The translations under genes were made by a program, and so were the position numbers. Below the pieces are notes generated by a model. It saw only the letters and a program-made list of their open reading frames with translations. It was not told the DNA's origin and made no database searches. 25,012 nt of DNA. Source: UBA5760 sp964649385. Its GTDB lineage: Bacteria > Chloroflexota > Dehalococcoidia > Dehalococcoidales > UBA5760. Numbering within the stretch: the stretch's first letter is position 1; the number at the start of each line of letters is the position of its first letter. This document shows, piece by piece, positions 1-6,667 of the stretch. The stretch lies in NCBI GenBank assembly GCA_964649385.1, contig CAZYRA010000009.1, forward strand, positions 1 through 25,012, given 5' to 3'.

Positions 1-721
1 ACAGCCCGTTGGGCAGGATAAGGTGGCGGACGATTAGCCCCCGCTGTGCTCGCCCGGACTTATCCACGACAATCCCGCCGACCTGCCGGTACATCTCCTT
101 AATTGCCTGGCGGGACAGGGCGACGTAGTCCGGGGCCTCCGAGAACTGGCTGGCATAAATATCGGAAGCGTATTTTAAGTCCGGCAGGTAGATGCTGATC
201 ATACCGCTAAGCTCCTCTAAAGTCTTAACGGAGTCATAGCTGTTGGTGTTATAGACCAGCGGCAGCTTGAGCCCCATCGGCACCGCCTCCGTGAGCGCAC
301 GGACTATCTGCGGGACGAAATGAGACGGAGAAACAAGATTGATGTTGTGGCAGCCAAGCTCATCCTGGAGATAGAGCATATCCTCGGCAAGGCTGCGAAA
401 GTCCACCTCGTTTGACTCCTGCTTTTGCCAGTTCTGGCTTATCTGGTAGTTCTGGCAGTAGACGCACCTTAAATTGCAGTTGCTAAAGAAGATTGTCCCC
501 GAGCCCCGGCTTCCGGAAAGGACCGGCTCCTCTCCGTGGTGGGCACAGAATGAAGAGACTACAGGCAGGCGGCCGGAGTGGCAGAAACCTGTCTTACCCT
601 CAAGCCGGTTGACCCGGCACTCCCGGGGGCAGATGTCGCAGGAAACCAGCCGCGCCTCCAGTCTCCGAGCCCGGCGCTCAAGCTCACCGGAATGGTAGAG
701 AGCAATATACCCTGGTTCCAC
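1..721 (-). CDS. Radical SAM protein, PflA/PflX-like (COG1313 type), 3' end cut by window edge
   Basis: My reverse-strand translation gives 240 residues that run off the left edge of the window. A CX3CX2C radical SAM cluster lies at about residues 82-89 (SNCNLRCVYCQNYQ), which binds a 4Fe-4S cluster for reductive cleavage of SAM. Ahead of it are four more cysteines (C28, C31, C35 and C47, in CDICPRECRVNR and GKTGFC), followed by HHGEEP. This layout is typical of the COG1313 'pyruvate formate-lyase activating enzyme-like' family, whose substrates are mostly unknown. I chose the GTG start at 721 because an in-frame TAG lies two codons upstream and a GAGGG-type ribosome site precedes it. The upstream DUF3795 gene ends only 13 bases away, so the two are probably co-transcribed. 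The family call is firm. The substrate is unknown, and an authentic pyruvate formate-lyase activase is less likely because of the N-terminal cysteine region. Confidence 0.9.
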   Translation of the reverse strand, partial: MEPGYIALYHSGELERRARRLEARLVSCDICPRECRVNRLEGKTGFCHSGRLPVVSSFCAHHGEEPVLSGSRGSGTIFFSNCNLRCVYCQNYQISQNWQKQESNEVDFRSLAEDMLYLQDELGCHNINLVSPSHFVPQIVRALTEAVPMGLKLPLVYNTNSYDSVKTLEELSGMISIYLPDLKYASDIYASQFSEAPDYVALSRQAIKEMYRQVGGIVVDKSGRAQRGLIVRHLILPNGL

Positions 722-734
722 CGTCTAACCACCC

Positions 735-1310
735 TCACTTCCTTAACTCTAAATCAATCTTTAGAGTATCGGCTAGATTGTTAATCGCCGTCCTGATAAC
801 TTTAGCCTTTTCCTTGATTCCGGCACCCTCGGCTATCCCCGTTTCTGCTCCTGATACTTCTCTCCTCAACCTGTCCAGAGGTATCAGCTGGCAGCTGGTA
901 CAGTAGAAGCTCTTGGAACGGCCTTCATCGCAGTTAGCGAGGAGATAACGGAGATATTCCTGTTTTTCGTTTTCCCGCCGCACAAAGTTCTCGATACCAT
1001 TCTTCTCGATGAAGGTGAAGTTAGCCATAACCGGCCGGTAGGAGATGAAGGAGTCCTGATATTTAGCCGAATCGAGAAGCCTGGCTACCCTCTGGCACTT
1101 TCTCCAGTCGCCGCACTCGGCGCATGTCCCAAGGTTTTTCTGCTTGACGCAGCAGGTGATGAAGCCGCAGGACGGGTGCTTCTGCTCAAAATCCGGACCA
1201 CAGCAGCCGGGACACCTTGAGGGACCTTCGGTATAGTATCTCGGGCACAGGCCACAGTTGAGGCAACAGGCGCCGACTACGGGATATTTCTTGAGCGGGT
1301 ACTTGTCCAT
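735..1310 (-). CDS. DUF3795-like cysteine-rich protein
   Basis: This 191-residue protein has a cysteine-dense N-terminal half: CCLNCGLCPRYY near residues 15-26, CPGCCG near 33-38, then CGFITCCVK, CAECGDWRKC and a later CTSCQ. This spacing matches DUF3795 proteins, which are small, probably zinc- or Fe-S-binding, and of unknown function. The C-terminal third looks helical and charged, with no signal peptide or membrane segment. ATG at 1310 is the start, with no clear Shine-Dalgarno sequence. It lies 11 bases after the iron-sulfur flavoprotein gene and 13 bases before the radical SAM gene, so it is very probably the middle gene of a three-gene operon. That context suggests anaerobic redox or metal-centre chemistry, which is inference only. 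Confidence 0.85.
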   Translation of the reverse strand: MDKYPLKKYPVVGACCLNCGLCPRYYTEGPSRCPGCCGPDFEQKHPSCGFITCCVKQKNLGTCAECGDWRKCQRVARLLDSAKYQDSFISYRPVMANFTFIEKNGIENFVRRENEKQEYLRYLLANCDEGRSKSFYCTSCQLIPLDRLRREVSGAETGIAEGAGIKEKAKVIRTAINNLADTLKIDLELRK

Positions 1311-1321
1311 CGCAAAGCAGG

Positions 1322-1891
1322 CTAACCATTCAGCTTCTTCAGCAGGAAGGCAATGTTCTTACCAAAGTTCCAGGCTGTTCTCATCCCTTCTTCATCTTGC
1401 TCCACATTACCCTTCTCGTGATTGCCGAAGGCAACATTCCAGTAGGTAGAACCGGGCACAAAACACCCCATTACCTGAAACCAGAAGGTCAACTGCGCCA
1501 GGGTAAAGTTCTTGCCCGCCCGGCGCGCCACCACCAGGGGGCCGCCTACCTTCCCCTCAAAAGCCCGGCCGTTCCAATAGGTGATATAACCGGTCCTCTC
1601 CATAAGTGCCTTTATCTGGGCTGTCGCCGAACCAAAGTAGACCGGCGAGGCAAGTATTATCGCATCCGCCTCCTTCATCCTGGTATATACCGGCCACAGG
1701 TCATCATCAATAGGGCATGACTCCTCTTTTTTACAGGCATAACAGGCATTGCACGGCTTGATGTCCAGACCGGCCAAGCTGATAAGCTCTGTCGTTATTC
1801 CCTCCTCCTCGATCGCCTTTAAGGCGTGCCGGCTTAAGAACTCCGTGTTTCCGTTCTTCCTCGGACTGCCCGAAATAGCAATAGCCTTCAA
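1322..1891 (-). CDS. Iron-sulfur flavoprotein (Isf-like, NADPH-dependent FMN reductase fold)
   Basis: The protein has 189 residues and a flavodoxin-like fold. The FMN phosphate loop GSPRKNGNTEF sits at residues 8-18, and the second flavin-contact region ASPVYFGSATAQ lies near 90-101. Between them is a compact cysteine motif, C47-X2-C50-X2-C53-X5-C59. It matches the CX2CX2CX4-7C signature that binds a 4Fe-4S cluster in the archaeal iron-sulfur flavoprotein Isf, an electron-transfer protein. The start is TTG at 1891, supported by a G-rich ribosome site (GAGGGGGG) just upstream. It follows gltX by 26 bases and precedes the DUF3795 and radical SAM genes, so it may supply electrons to that set. 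A plain FMN reductase without a cluster is the alternative, but all four cysteines are present. Confidence 0.9.
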   Translation of the reverse strand: MKAIAISGSPRKNGNTEFLSRHALKAIEEEGITTELISLAGLDIKPCNACYACKKEESCPIDDDLWPVYTRMKEADAIILASPVYFGSATAQIKALMERTGYITYWNGRAFEGKVGGPLVVARRAGKNFTLAQLTFWFQVMGCFVPGSTYWNVAFGNHEKGNVEQDEEGMRTAWNFGKNIAFLLKKLNG

Positions 1892-1917
1892 GTTACACCC
1901 CCCTCATTTCTATCTGG

Positions 1918-3396
1918 TCAGGATATATCAAAGCTGTGCAGCTTGTCCAGAGCGGCTTCAATCCGCTCAAGCGAGCACTCCTTTCCCAGGACCGACATCG
2001 TCTCAAACAGGGGTGGTGCCACCGTCCGCCCGGTAACGGCCACCCTCAGCGTACCGAAGAGCTGCCCTGTCTTCAGCCCCAACTCAGCAGCCAGCGGCCT
2101 GAGTACCGCCTCCAGAGAGCTGGTGTCAAAGGTTTGTAGAGGCGTAAGCCTCTGCCTGACCGCTTCCAGTGCCTGGACAGATGACTCCCGGTCCATCTTC
2201 TTAACTATCAAGAGGCCGGGCTCATAGTCAAGCTCATCGGTGAATAAGAACCCGGTTAGCTCGGAGACCTCAGCCAGAGTACGGGCCCGCTCCTGGATAA
2301 GGGGCATAACCTTCCTTACGTAGTCGATAGATAACGGCCGTCTGACTCCGGCAGGCAGGTCGTTTTCCAGGAAGGGCAGCGTCCGTTGGGTAAAGTCGTC
2401 AAGGCTCAAGCTGCGTATATATGCCCCGTTCATCCAGTTGAGCTTGTCCCGGTTGAAAATAGCCCCGGTACGGCTGACCCGCTCCAGGGAAAAGTCGGCT
2501 ACCAGCTCAGACAAGGCGAATATCTCGGTCTTGTCATCGAGGGACCAGCCTAGCAGAGCGAGAAAGTTGACCATTGTCTCCGGCAGGTAGCCCTGATCAC
2601 GGTACTCGGTTATTGAGACCGAGCCGTGTCTTTTACTCAATTTGGCACGGTCGGCCCCTAGTATCATTGGTAGGTGGGCAAACTGCGGCGGCTCGAAGCC
2701 CAGGGCCTGATACATCAGGAGGTGGCGGGGGGTACTGGAAAGCCACTCTTCAGCCCGAAGGACATGGCTTATCTCCATCAGGTGGTCATCGACCACATTG
2801 GCAAGGTGATAGGTTGGATAGCCGTCCGATTTAAGCAGTACCAGGTCATCGATGGTGCTGTGCTCAAACCCCACCTCACCCCAGATGAGGTCATTGAATC
2901 CGGTCCTTCCCTCGAGCGGGGTCTTGAAGCGGACTACCGGCGTAATGCCCTCCGCCTCTTTCTGTGCCCGCTCCGCGTCGCTCAAATCACGACAGCGCCG
3001 GTCGTAGCCCGGCGGTTGCTTGCGTCTGGCCTGATCCTCTCGCATCTCCTTGAGGCGCTGGGAAGAGCAGTAGCAGTAGTAGGCATCCCCCTGCCTAATC
3101 AGGCGCTCGGCTGCTTCATTGTACAAGCTGAGACGCTGTGACTGAAAATAGGGTCCGTAGTCCCCGCCTACCTCGGGGCCCTCATCCCAGTCAAGCCCCA
3201 GCCACTTGAGCCCGCCCAGGATGACCTCCAGAGCGTCCTCGACCTTACGGGCAACATCGGTATCCTCGATACGGACAACGAACCTGCCGCCGCTATGGCG
3301 GGCAAAGAGCCAGTTAAACAGGGCAGTCCTGATATTACCGACATGGGGATAGCCGGTGGGGCTGGGGGCAAAACGCACTCTAATTGGTTTAGTCAT
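1918..3396 (-). CDS. gltX: Glutamyl-tRNA synthetase
   Basis: At 492 residues this is the usual length for bacterial GluRS, the class I enzyme that attaches glutamate to tRNA-Glu. The HIGH-type motif is PSPTGYPHVGN at residues 11-21, and the KMSKS-type motif is KLSKRHG at 252-258. A zinc-binding insert is visible (C108-Y-C110 and Y131-D-R-R-C135), matching the zinc site of the E. coli enzyme. The C-terminal half is the all-helical anticodon-binding domain. Sequence alone does not tell me whether it also charges tRNA-Gln, and no gatCAB genes are in view. ATG at 3396 begins just after a weak GAGAG site. A 64-base gap separates it from the pseudouridine synthase gene, and it is probably part of the same leftward transcript. 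Confidence 0.98.
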   Translation of the reverse strand: MTKPIRVRFAPSPTGYPHVGNIRTALFNWLFARHSGGRFVVRIEDTDVARKVEDALEVILGGLKWLGLDWDEGPEVGGDYGPYFQSQRLSLYNEAAERLIRQGDAYYCYCSSQRLKEMREDQARRKQPPGYDRRCRDLSDAERAQKEAEGITPVVRFKTPLEGRTGFNDLIWGEVGFEHSTIDDLVLLKSDGYPTYHLANVVDDHLMEISHVLRAEEWLSSTPRHLLMYQALGFEPPQFAHLPMILGADRAKLSKRHGSVSITEYRDQGYLPETMVNFLALLGWSLDDKTEIFALSELVADFSLERVSRTGAIFNRDKLNWMNGAYIRSLSLDDFTQRTLPFLENDLPAGVRRPLSIDYVRKVMPLIQERARTLAEVSELTGFLFTDELDYEPGLLIVKKMDRESSVQALEAVRQRLTPLQTFDTSSLEAVLRPLAAELGLKTGQLFGTLRVAVTGRTVAPPLFETMSVLGKECSLERIEAALDKLHSFDIS

Positions 3397-3460
3397 CTAA
3401 AGGCTCTCATTTCGAGATTATCAAAACTCTCAGTATTCTAGCACTTTACGTGTCAAAATT

Positions 3461-4360
3461 TCAGCCTATATCCTCTAGCACCCGCTCCAAGTCGGGTGGC
3501 AGGTTGGAGGTGAACTCGGCGTACTTACCGGTGGAGGGTAGCTTAAAGCCCAGGCGGCAGGCGTGGAGAAAGAGCCGCGGCAATGTGTCAGACTTCGTAC
3601 CATAGACCCCATCGCCAAGCACCGGATAGCCGATTGCAGAGAGATGGACCCGGATTTGATGGGTGCGACCGGTTTCCATTCTGACCTCAAGCAGGGTATA
3701 GTCTTCCAGATGACGGATAACATGATAGTGGGTTCGCGCCTCCCTACCCTCACCATCAGCCACCACCGCCATTCTCTTCCGGTTACGCGGGTCACGTCCG
3801 ATAGGCGCCTCAATGACCCCGCTATCCGGGGTGAGCCGCCCTCTGACCAGTACCAGGTAGGCTTTCGCCACCGAACGGGCCTTAAACTGACCAATCAAAT
3901 CAAGCTGGGTCCGGCTATTCTTAGCCACCACCATCACCCCCGAGGCGTCCTTATCCAGCCGATGTACAATTCCCGGCCGTAGCGAATCGCTCTCAGGCAG
4001 GTCAGGAACATACGCAAGAATGGCATTAACCAGGGTATGGCTCTGGTGTCCCGGTGCCGGGTGGACCGTCAGCCCAACCGGTTTATCAACGACCAGGAGG
4101 TCATCATCCTGATAGAGAATATCAAGCGGGATGTCTTCCGGCAGCATGGGGCCGGGGGGAGGGGGCAGGGTAATCTTTACCCTGTCACCGATATCAAGCT
4201 TCAGTCTGGCTTTAGCCGGGTGGTCATTAACCGTGACCCGCCCATTAGTAATAAGGCCCTGGGCTTGAGTCCGGGAAAGCTCAGGGCACTTCTCAGCAAC
4301 ATACCTGTCAAGGCGTCCCTCCGGTTCGCTAGCAACAAAGCTAAATATTTTACTCACCAC
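3461..4360 (-). CDS. rluD: RluA/RluD-family 23S rRNA pseudouridine synthase
   Basis: The 299-residue protein has the standard RluD layout. An S4 RNA-binding domain lies at about residues 14-70 (RLDRYVAEK through GDRVKITLP). The pseudouridine synthase domain follows, with the catalytic motif HRLDKDASG at 133-141, where D136 is the nucleophilic aspartate. LLVVDKPVGLTVHPAPGH near 88-105 and GRTHQIRVHL in the second half are also family hallmarks. RluD modifies helix 69 of 23S rRNA, but RluA-family members with an S4 domain also have other targets, so the exact site is inferred. The protein begins GTG-GTG and either codon could initiate. No good ribosome site is visible. It follows lspA in the same direction across a 143-base gap that contains a likely promoter. 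Confidence 0.95.
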   Translation of the reverse strand: MVSKIFSFVASEPEGRLDRYVAEKCPELSRTQAQGLITNGRVTVNDHPAKARLKLDIGDRVKITLPPPPGPMLPEDIPLDILYQDDDLLVVDKPVGLTVHPAPGHQSHTLVNAILAYVPDLPESDSLRPGIVHRLDKDASGVMVVAKNSRTQLDLIGQFKARSVAKAYLVLVRGRLTPDSGVIEAPIGRDPRNRKRMAVVADGEGREARTHYHVIRHLEDYTLLEVRMETGRTHQIRVHLSAIGYPVLGDGVYGTKSDTLPRLFLHACRLGFKLPSTGKYAEFTSNLPPDLERVLEDIG

Positions 4361-4392
4361 AGTTCATTCAACAAAACAGCGCGCTTCCATTC

Positions 4393-4401
4393 AGTATACC
4401 A
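4393..4401 (-). promoter_or_regulatory. Extended -10 promoter candidate for the pseudouridine synthase gene
   Basis: On the minus strand this reads TGGTATACT, an extended -10 element (TG, one base, then a -10 hexamer with five of six consensus bases). No good -35 hexamer is present at 16-18 bases, which is common for extended -10 promoters. The predicted start would give a leader of about 25 bases before the GTG start at 4360. It implies that rluD can be transcribed independently of lspA. Confidence 0.45.
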
Positions 4402-4503
4402 GCTTATACCGGGGATAGGTAAATGGAGGGGAAGTCTGGCAGAATTGCATCCAGTTCTTTCTCCAGGGGGTTTTGGCAAGCCTTTTGACTATGTTGATAG
4501 CCT

Positions 4504-5043
4504 TTAAATCTGATGGCAGTTCACCTCGTCTCTACCATCTGTTTCCTGCTTCTCCTTAACCATGAGATATATCAAAGAGCCGGCAAAGACACAAACACCA
4601 CTAGTTATTGACGCATCGGAAACGTTAAAGGTAGGAAAGGTACCGACACCGATAAAGTCGGTAACATAGCCCAGGGTCATTCGGTCAATCAGGTTACCCA
4701 CTGTACCACCGAACATCGCACCCAGAGCTGCCTTGCTTATTATGTTATTTAAGAAGGGAAAACGGCGACAGAGATAGAAGGCGTAGACCAAAATAATGCC
4801 AGCCCCAATAAAGCTGACTACCGTTAGAGTAGACGTATGGCCCTGAAAGATGCCGAAAGCAGCACCGGTATTCTGGCTATGGGTTATATGGAAAAATGTC
4901 TCCCCCGGCAGTGATTGTCCTACGGCTATGCTAGACCTTATCCACGCTTTGCTGAACTGGTCTGCGAGCACCACCGCCAGAGCGATGAGGGAAAATGCAA
5001 TATTCTGCCCCCACCCACACCGAAGGCTAGTTACCTTTCGCAT
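4504..5043 (-). CDS. lspA: Lipoprotein signal peptidase (signal peptidase II)
   Basis: LspA is the inner-membrane aspartyl protease that removes signal peptides from diacylated prolipoproteins. The 179-residue product has about four hydrophobic segments, beginning with NIAFSLIALAVVLADQFSKAW. The conserved motifs are NTGAAFG at 58-64, GNLIDRMTLGYVTDF at 116-130 and FNVSDASIT at 139-147. The catalytic aspartates are D129 and D143. The start lies inside the upstream DksA/TraR gene (17-base overlap), which indicates translational coupling. At least two probable lipoprotein substrates are encoded further right in this window (20970-21593 and 22643-23206). The identification is secure. Confidence 0.97.
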   Translation of the reverse strand: MRKVTSLRCGWGQNIAFSLIALAVVLADQFSKAWIRSSIAVGQSLPGETFFHITHSQNTGAAFGIFQGHTSTLTVVSFIGAGIILVYAFYLCRRFPFLNNIISKAALGAMFGGTVGNLIDRMTLGYVTDFIGVGTFPTFNVSDASITSGVCVFAGSLIYLMVKEKQETDGRDEVNCHQI

Positions 5044-5395
5044 TATTTGCCTGACTAGCCTTACAATCCAAACACATGCCTGCCTGGGGAAGCGCCTCCA
5101 ATCGGGCCGGGGCTATCGGTTGGCCACAAATGTCACACAAGCCGTAGGTCCCCTTTTCAAACTTATCGAAGGCGTGCTCAATTGCCACCAACTGGTCCTT
5201 GATACGCTTCTCTAACTCTAATCTGGTCTCTAACTCAGCGGTTTCGGTAGCTTCCTCCTCCCTTTTGCCGAAAGGGCTACCATCACGCCTCTCATCCGCA
5301 TCAGGAGCATTGGCCTTCAGTTGCTCCAGTTCACGGTTTAAGCGCTCACGCTCGCTCTCCAAGCGCAAACGAAGGATATCAAAAGTTTTAGTCAC
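5027..5395 (-). CDS. DksA/TraR-type C4 zinc-finger protein
   Basis: The protein has 122 residues if it starts at the GTG at 5395. I prefer that codon because GGGGGAGG lies five bases upstream. An in-frame TTG at 5422 would add nine residues but has no ribosome site. The N-terminal two thirds is a charged helical, coiled-coil-like region rich in E, R and L. The C-terminus carries a four-cysteine zinc finger (CDICGQPI at about 87-94 and CLDC at 108-111), as in DksA/TraR proteins. True DksA binds the RNA polymerase secondary channel with ppGpp. I do not see the exact DXXDXA coiled-coil tip, so a DksA role is not proven. The DksA/TraR-lspA-rluD order is a tight leftward operon here. Confidence 0.9.
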   Translation of the reverse strand: MTKTFDILRLRLESERERLNRELEQLKANAPDADERRDGSPFGKREEEATETAELETRLELEKRIKDQLVAIEHAFDKFEKGTYGLCDICGQPIAPARLEALPQAGMCLDCKASQANNAKGN

Positions 5396-5493
5396 ACCGA
5401 CCTCCCCCAACTCACCTGTCAAATCTCGAGGTACTCTTTTTATCTCTCCTACTTTGAGTTGATAAGCAAGTTGTTATGTTAGCTATAAATAAA

Positions 5494-5511
5494 CCCTGGC
5501 AAGTACCAGGG
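5494..5511. repeat. Perfect short inverted repeat in the divergent intergenic region
   Basis: CCCTGGCAAGTACCAGGG is a 6-bp inverted repeat around a 6-base centre. It sits between the divergent DksA/TraR gene (starting at 5395) and the endonuclease-like gene (starting at 5670). No T-run follows on either strand, so it does not look like a terminator. It could be an operator for one or both genes. A further weak -10-like TATACT lies at 5622-5627 for the rightward gene, without a good -35. Confidence 0.4.
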
Positions 5512-5669
5512 CACAGCTATCCCTAGTGTATCTAATTTATTCTATTTTATCAAGCCCTTTTGCCTATCAATTTTTTGGTAACCCATCCATCTAATCCTCT
5601 TTCTCTTAATTATAGTTGTGATATACTATACCATTATATTCAGGATAATCAAGGGGGAGAGGGAAACAA

Positions 5670-6509
5670 ATGGCAGGGCTGCTTTTTGGGACTGCCGGTA
5701 TTCCTCATAGCGCTGGACTGCGGACTACCGCCTGCGGAATCGAGCGTTCCGCTGAGCTTGGACTCGGTTGTATGGAGCTGGAATTCGTTTGGGGAGTCAG
5801 GATGAATGAGGCGACTGCCTACCAGGTTGCCGAGAAAGCCGCTAAAGCAGGGGTAAGACTGTCCGCCCACGCTCCCTACTTCATGAACTTTAACGCCCAT
5901 GAGCCGGCAAAGATAAAGGCCAGCCAGCAGCGACTGCTGGCGACAGCCCGCATTGCCGCTCTCTGTGGAGCGGAAAGCGTTGTCTTCCATGCCGCCTTTT
6001 ACCTCGATGCCCCTCCTCGTGAGACCTATCAGACCGTCAAGAAACACCTGAAAGAAACATTGGACCAGTTAAAGTGTGAAAATAATCGGGTCTTAATTAG
6101 GCCGGAGATTATGGGTAAGGTTGCTCAGTTCGGAACAATAGACGAAATACTTGAGCTAAGTAGCGAATTGGAAGGACTGGCCCCCTGCCTGGATTTTGCC
6201 CACTGGCATGCCCGGACGGGGAAGTCTAATTCCTACCCAGAGTTTAGCGCTATCCTGAAACGGGTCAAAGAGCGGCTGGGGCAAACCGCCCTGGTAAATA
6301 TGCACATTCATATCTCCGGTATTGCCTACGGAAAGAGGGGAGAATTAAATCACCTGAATCTAGAAGAGTCAGACCTGGAGTATGTTGAACTTCTGCGCAC
6401 GTTCAAGGACCACGGCATCAAGGGGCTGGTTATCTGCGAAAGCCCTAACCTGGAGGAGGACGCCCTTCTACTGCAAGAGACCTACAGAAACCTGCTCCAG
6501 ACAGAATGA
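5670..6509 (+). CDS. Endonuclease IV-like (AP endonuclease family 2) TIM-barrel protein
   Basis: The 279-residue protein has the length and layout of endonuclease IV (Nfo), which cuts DNA 5' to abasic sites with a trinuclear zinc centre. Likely metal ligands can be picked out: H67 (LSAHAPYF), H107 (VVFHAAF), E146 (IRPEIMG), D175 and H178 (CLDFAHWH), H212 (NMHIHISG) and E257 (ICESPN). The usual D-X-H pair late in Nfo appears as E225-X2-H228 (RGELNH), so this is a divergent member, like those in many archaea. Repair activity is therefore probable rather than certain, and a sugar-isomerase-like TIM barrel is the alternative. A strong ribosome site (GGGGGAGAGGG) precedes the ATG. It is transcribed away from the DksA/TraR operon, with ftsH 158 bases downstream. 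Confidence 0.85.
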   Translation: MAGLLFGTAGIPHSAGLRTTACGIERSAELGLGCMELEFVWGVRMNEATAYQVAEKAAKAGVRLSAHAPYFMNFNAHEPAKIKASQQRLLATARIAALCGAESVVFHAAFYLDAPPRETYQTVKKHLKETLDQLKCENNRVLIRPEIMGKVAQFGTIDEILELSSELEGLAPCLDFAHWHARTGKSNSYPEFSAILKRVKERLGQTALVNMHIHISGIAYGKRGELNHLNLEESDLEYVELLRTFKDHGIKGLVICESPNLEEDALLLQETYRNLLQTE

Positions 6510-6594
6510 TTACCTATATTGAAAACCGGTGAGAAAAACGGTCCATAGTGATAAACAATGATGCCCCCTTGTTTTTCCTGTTTGCGGCTATTTC

Positions 6595-6603
6595 TGGTAT
6601 AAT
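6595..6603 (+). promoter_or_regulatory. Extended -10 promoter candidate for ftsH
   Basis: TGGTATAAT is a perfect extended -10 element. The hexamer at -35 spacing (TTCCTG) is poor. The predicted start, near 6610, gives a leader of about 58 bases to the ATG at 6668. The site falls in the 158-base gap after the endonuclease-like gene, so ftsH probably has its own transcript. Confidence 0.55.
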
Positions 6604-6667
6604 TAGCTTGAGGTCGGTTTATCAGGTAGTTTAAAAAAGGATGACCGACTATAAGGCAGGACATATA

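Noticed and set aside
3405..3455. Promoter in front of gltX (TTGACA on the minus strand)
   Set aside because: The matching TAGAAT is only 10 bases away, and no acceptable -10 lies at 16-18 bases.
4037..4507. 156-codon plus-strand frame opposite the pseudouridine synthase gene
   Set aside because: Antisense shadow of a conserved gene, with no motifs and no ribosome site.
5560..5805. 81-codon plus-strand frame before the endonuclease-like gene
   Set aside because: It overlaps the start of a well-supported gene in another frame and has no ribosome site.
6525..6542. Terminator after the endonuclease-like gene
   Set aside because: Only a four-base stem (ACCG/CGGT) with no T-run. I cannot support it.
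6641..6667. Nine-residue N-terminal extension of FtsH starting at ATG 6641
   Set aside because: AAGG directly abuts that ATG, leaving no spacing. ATG 6668 has GGCAGGA at a normal distance and starts right before the first membrane segment.
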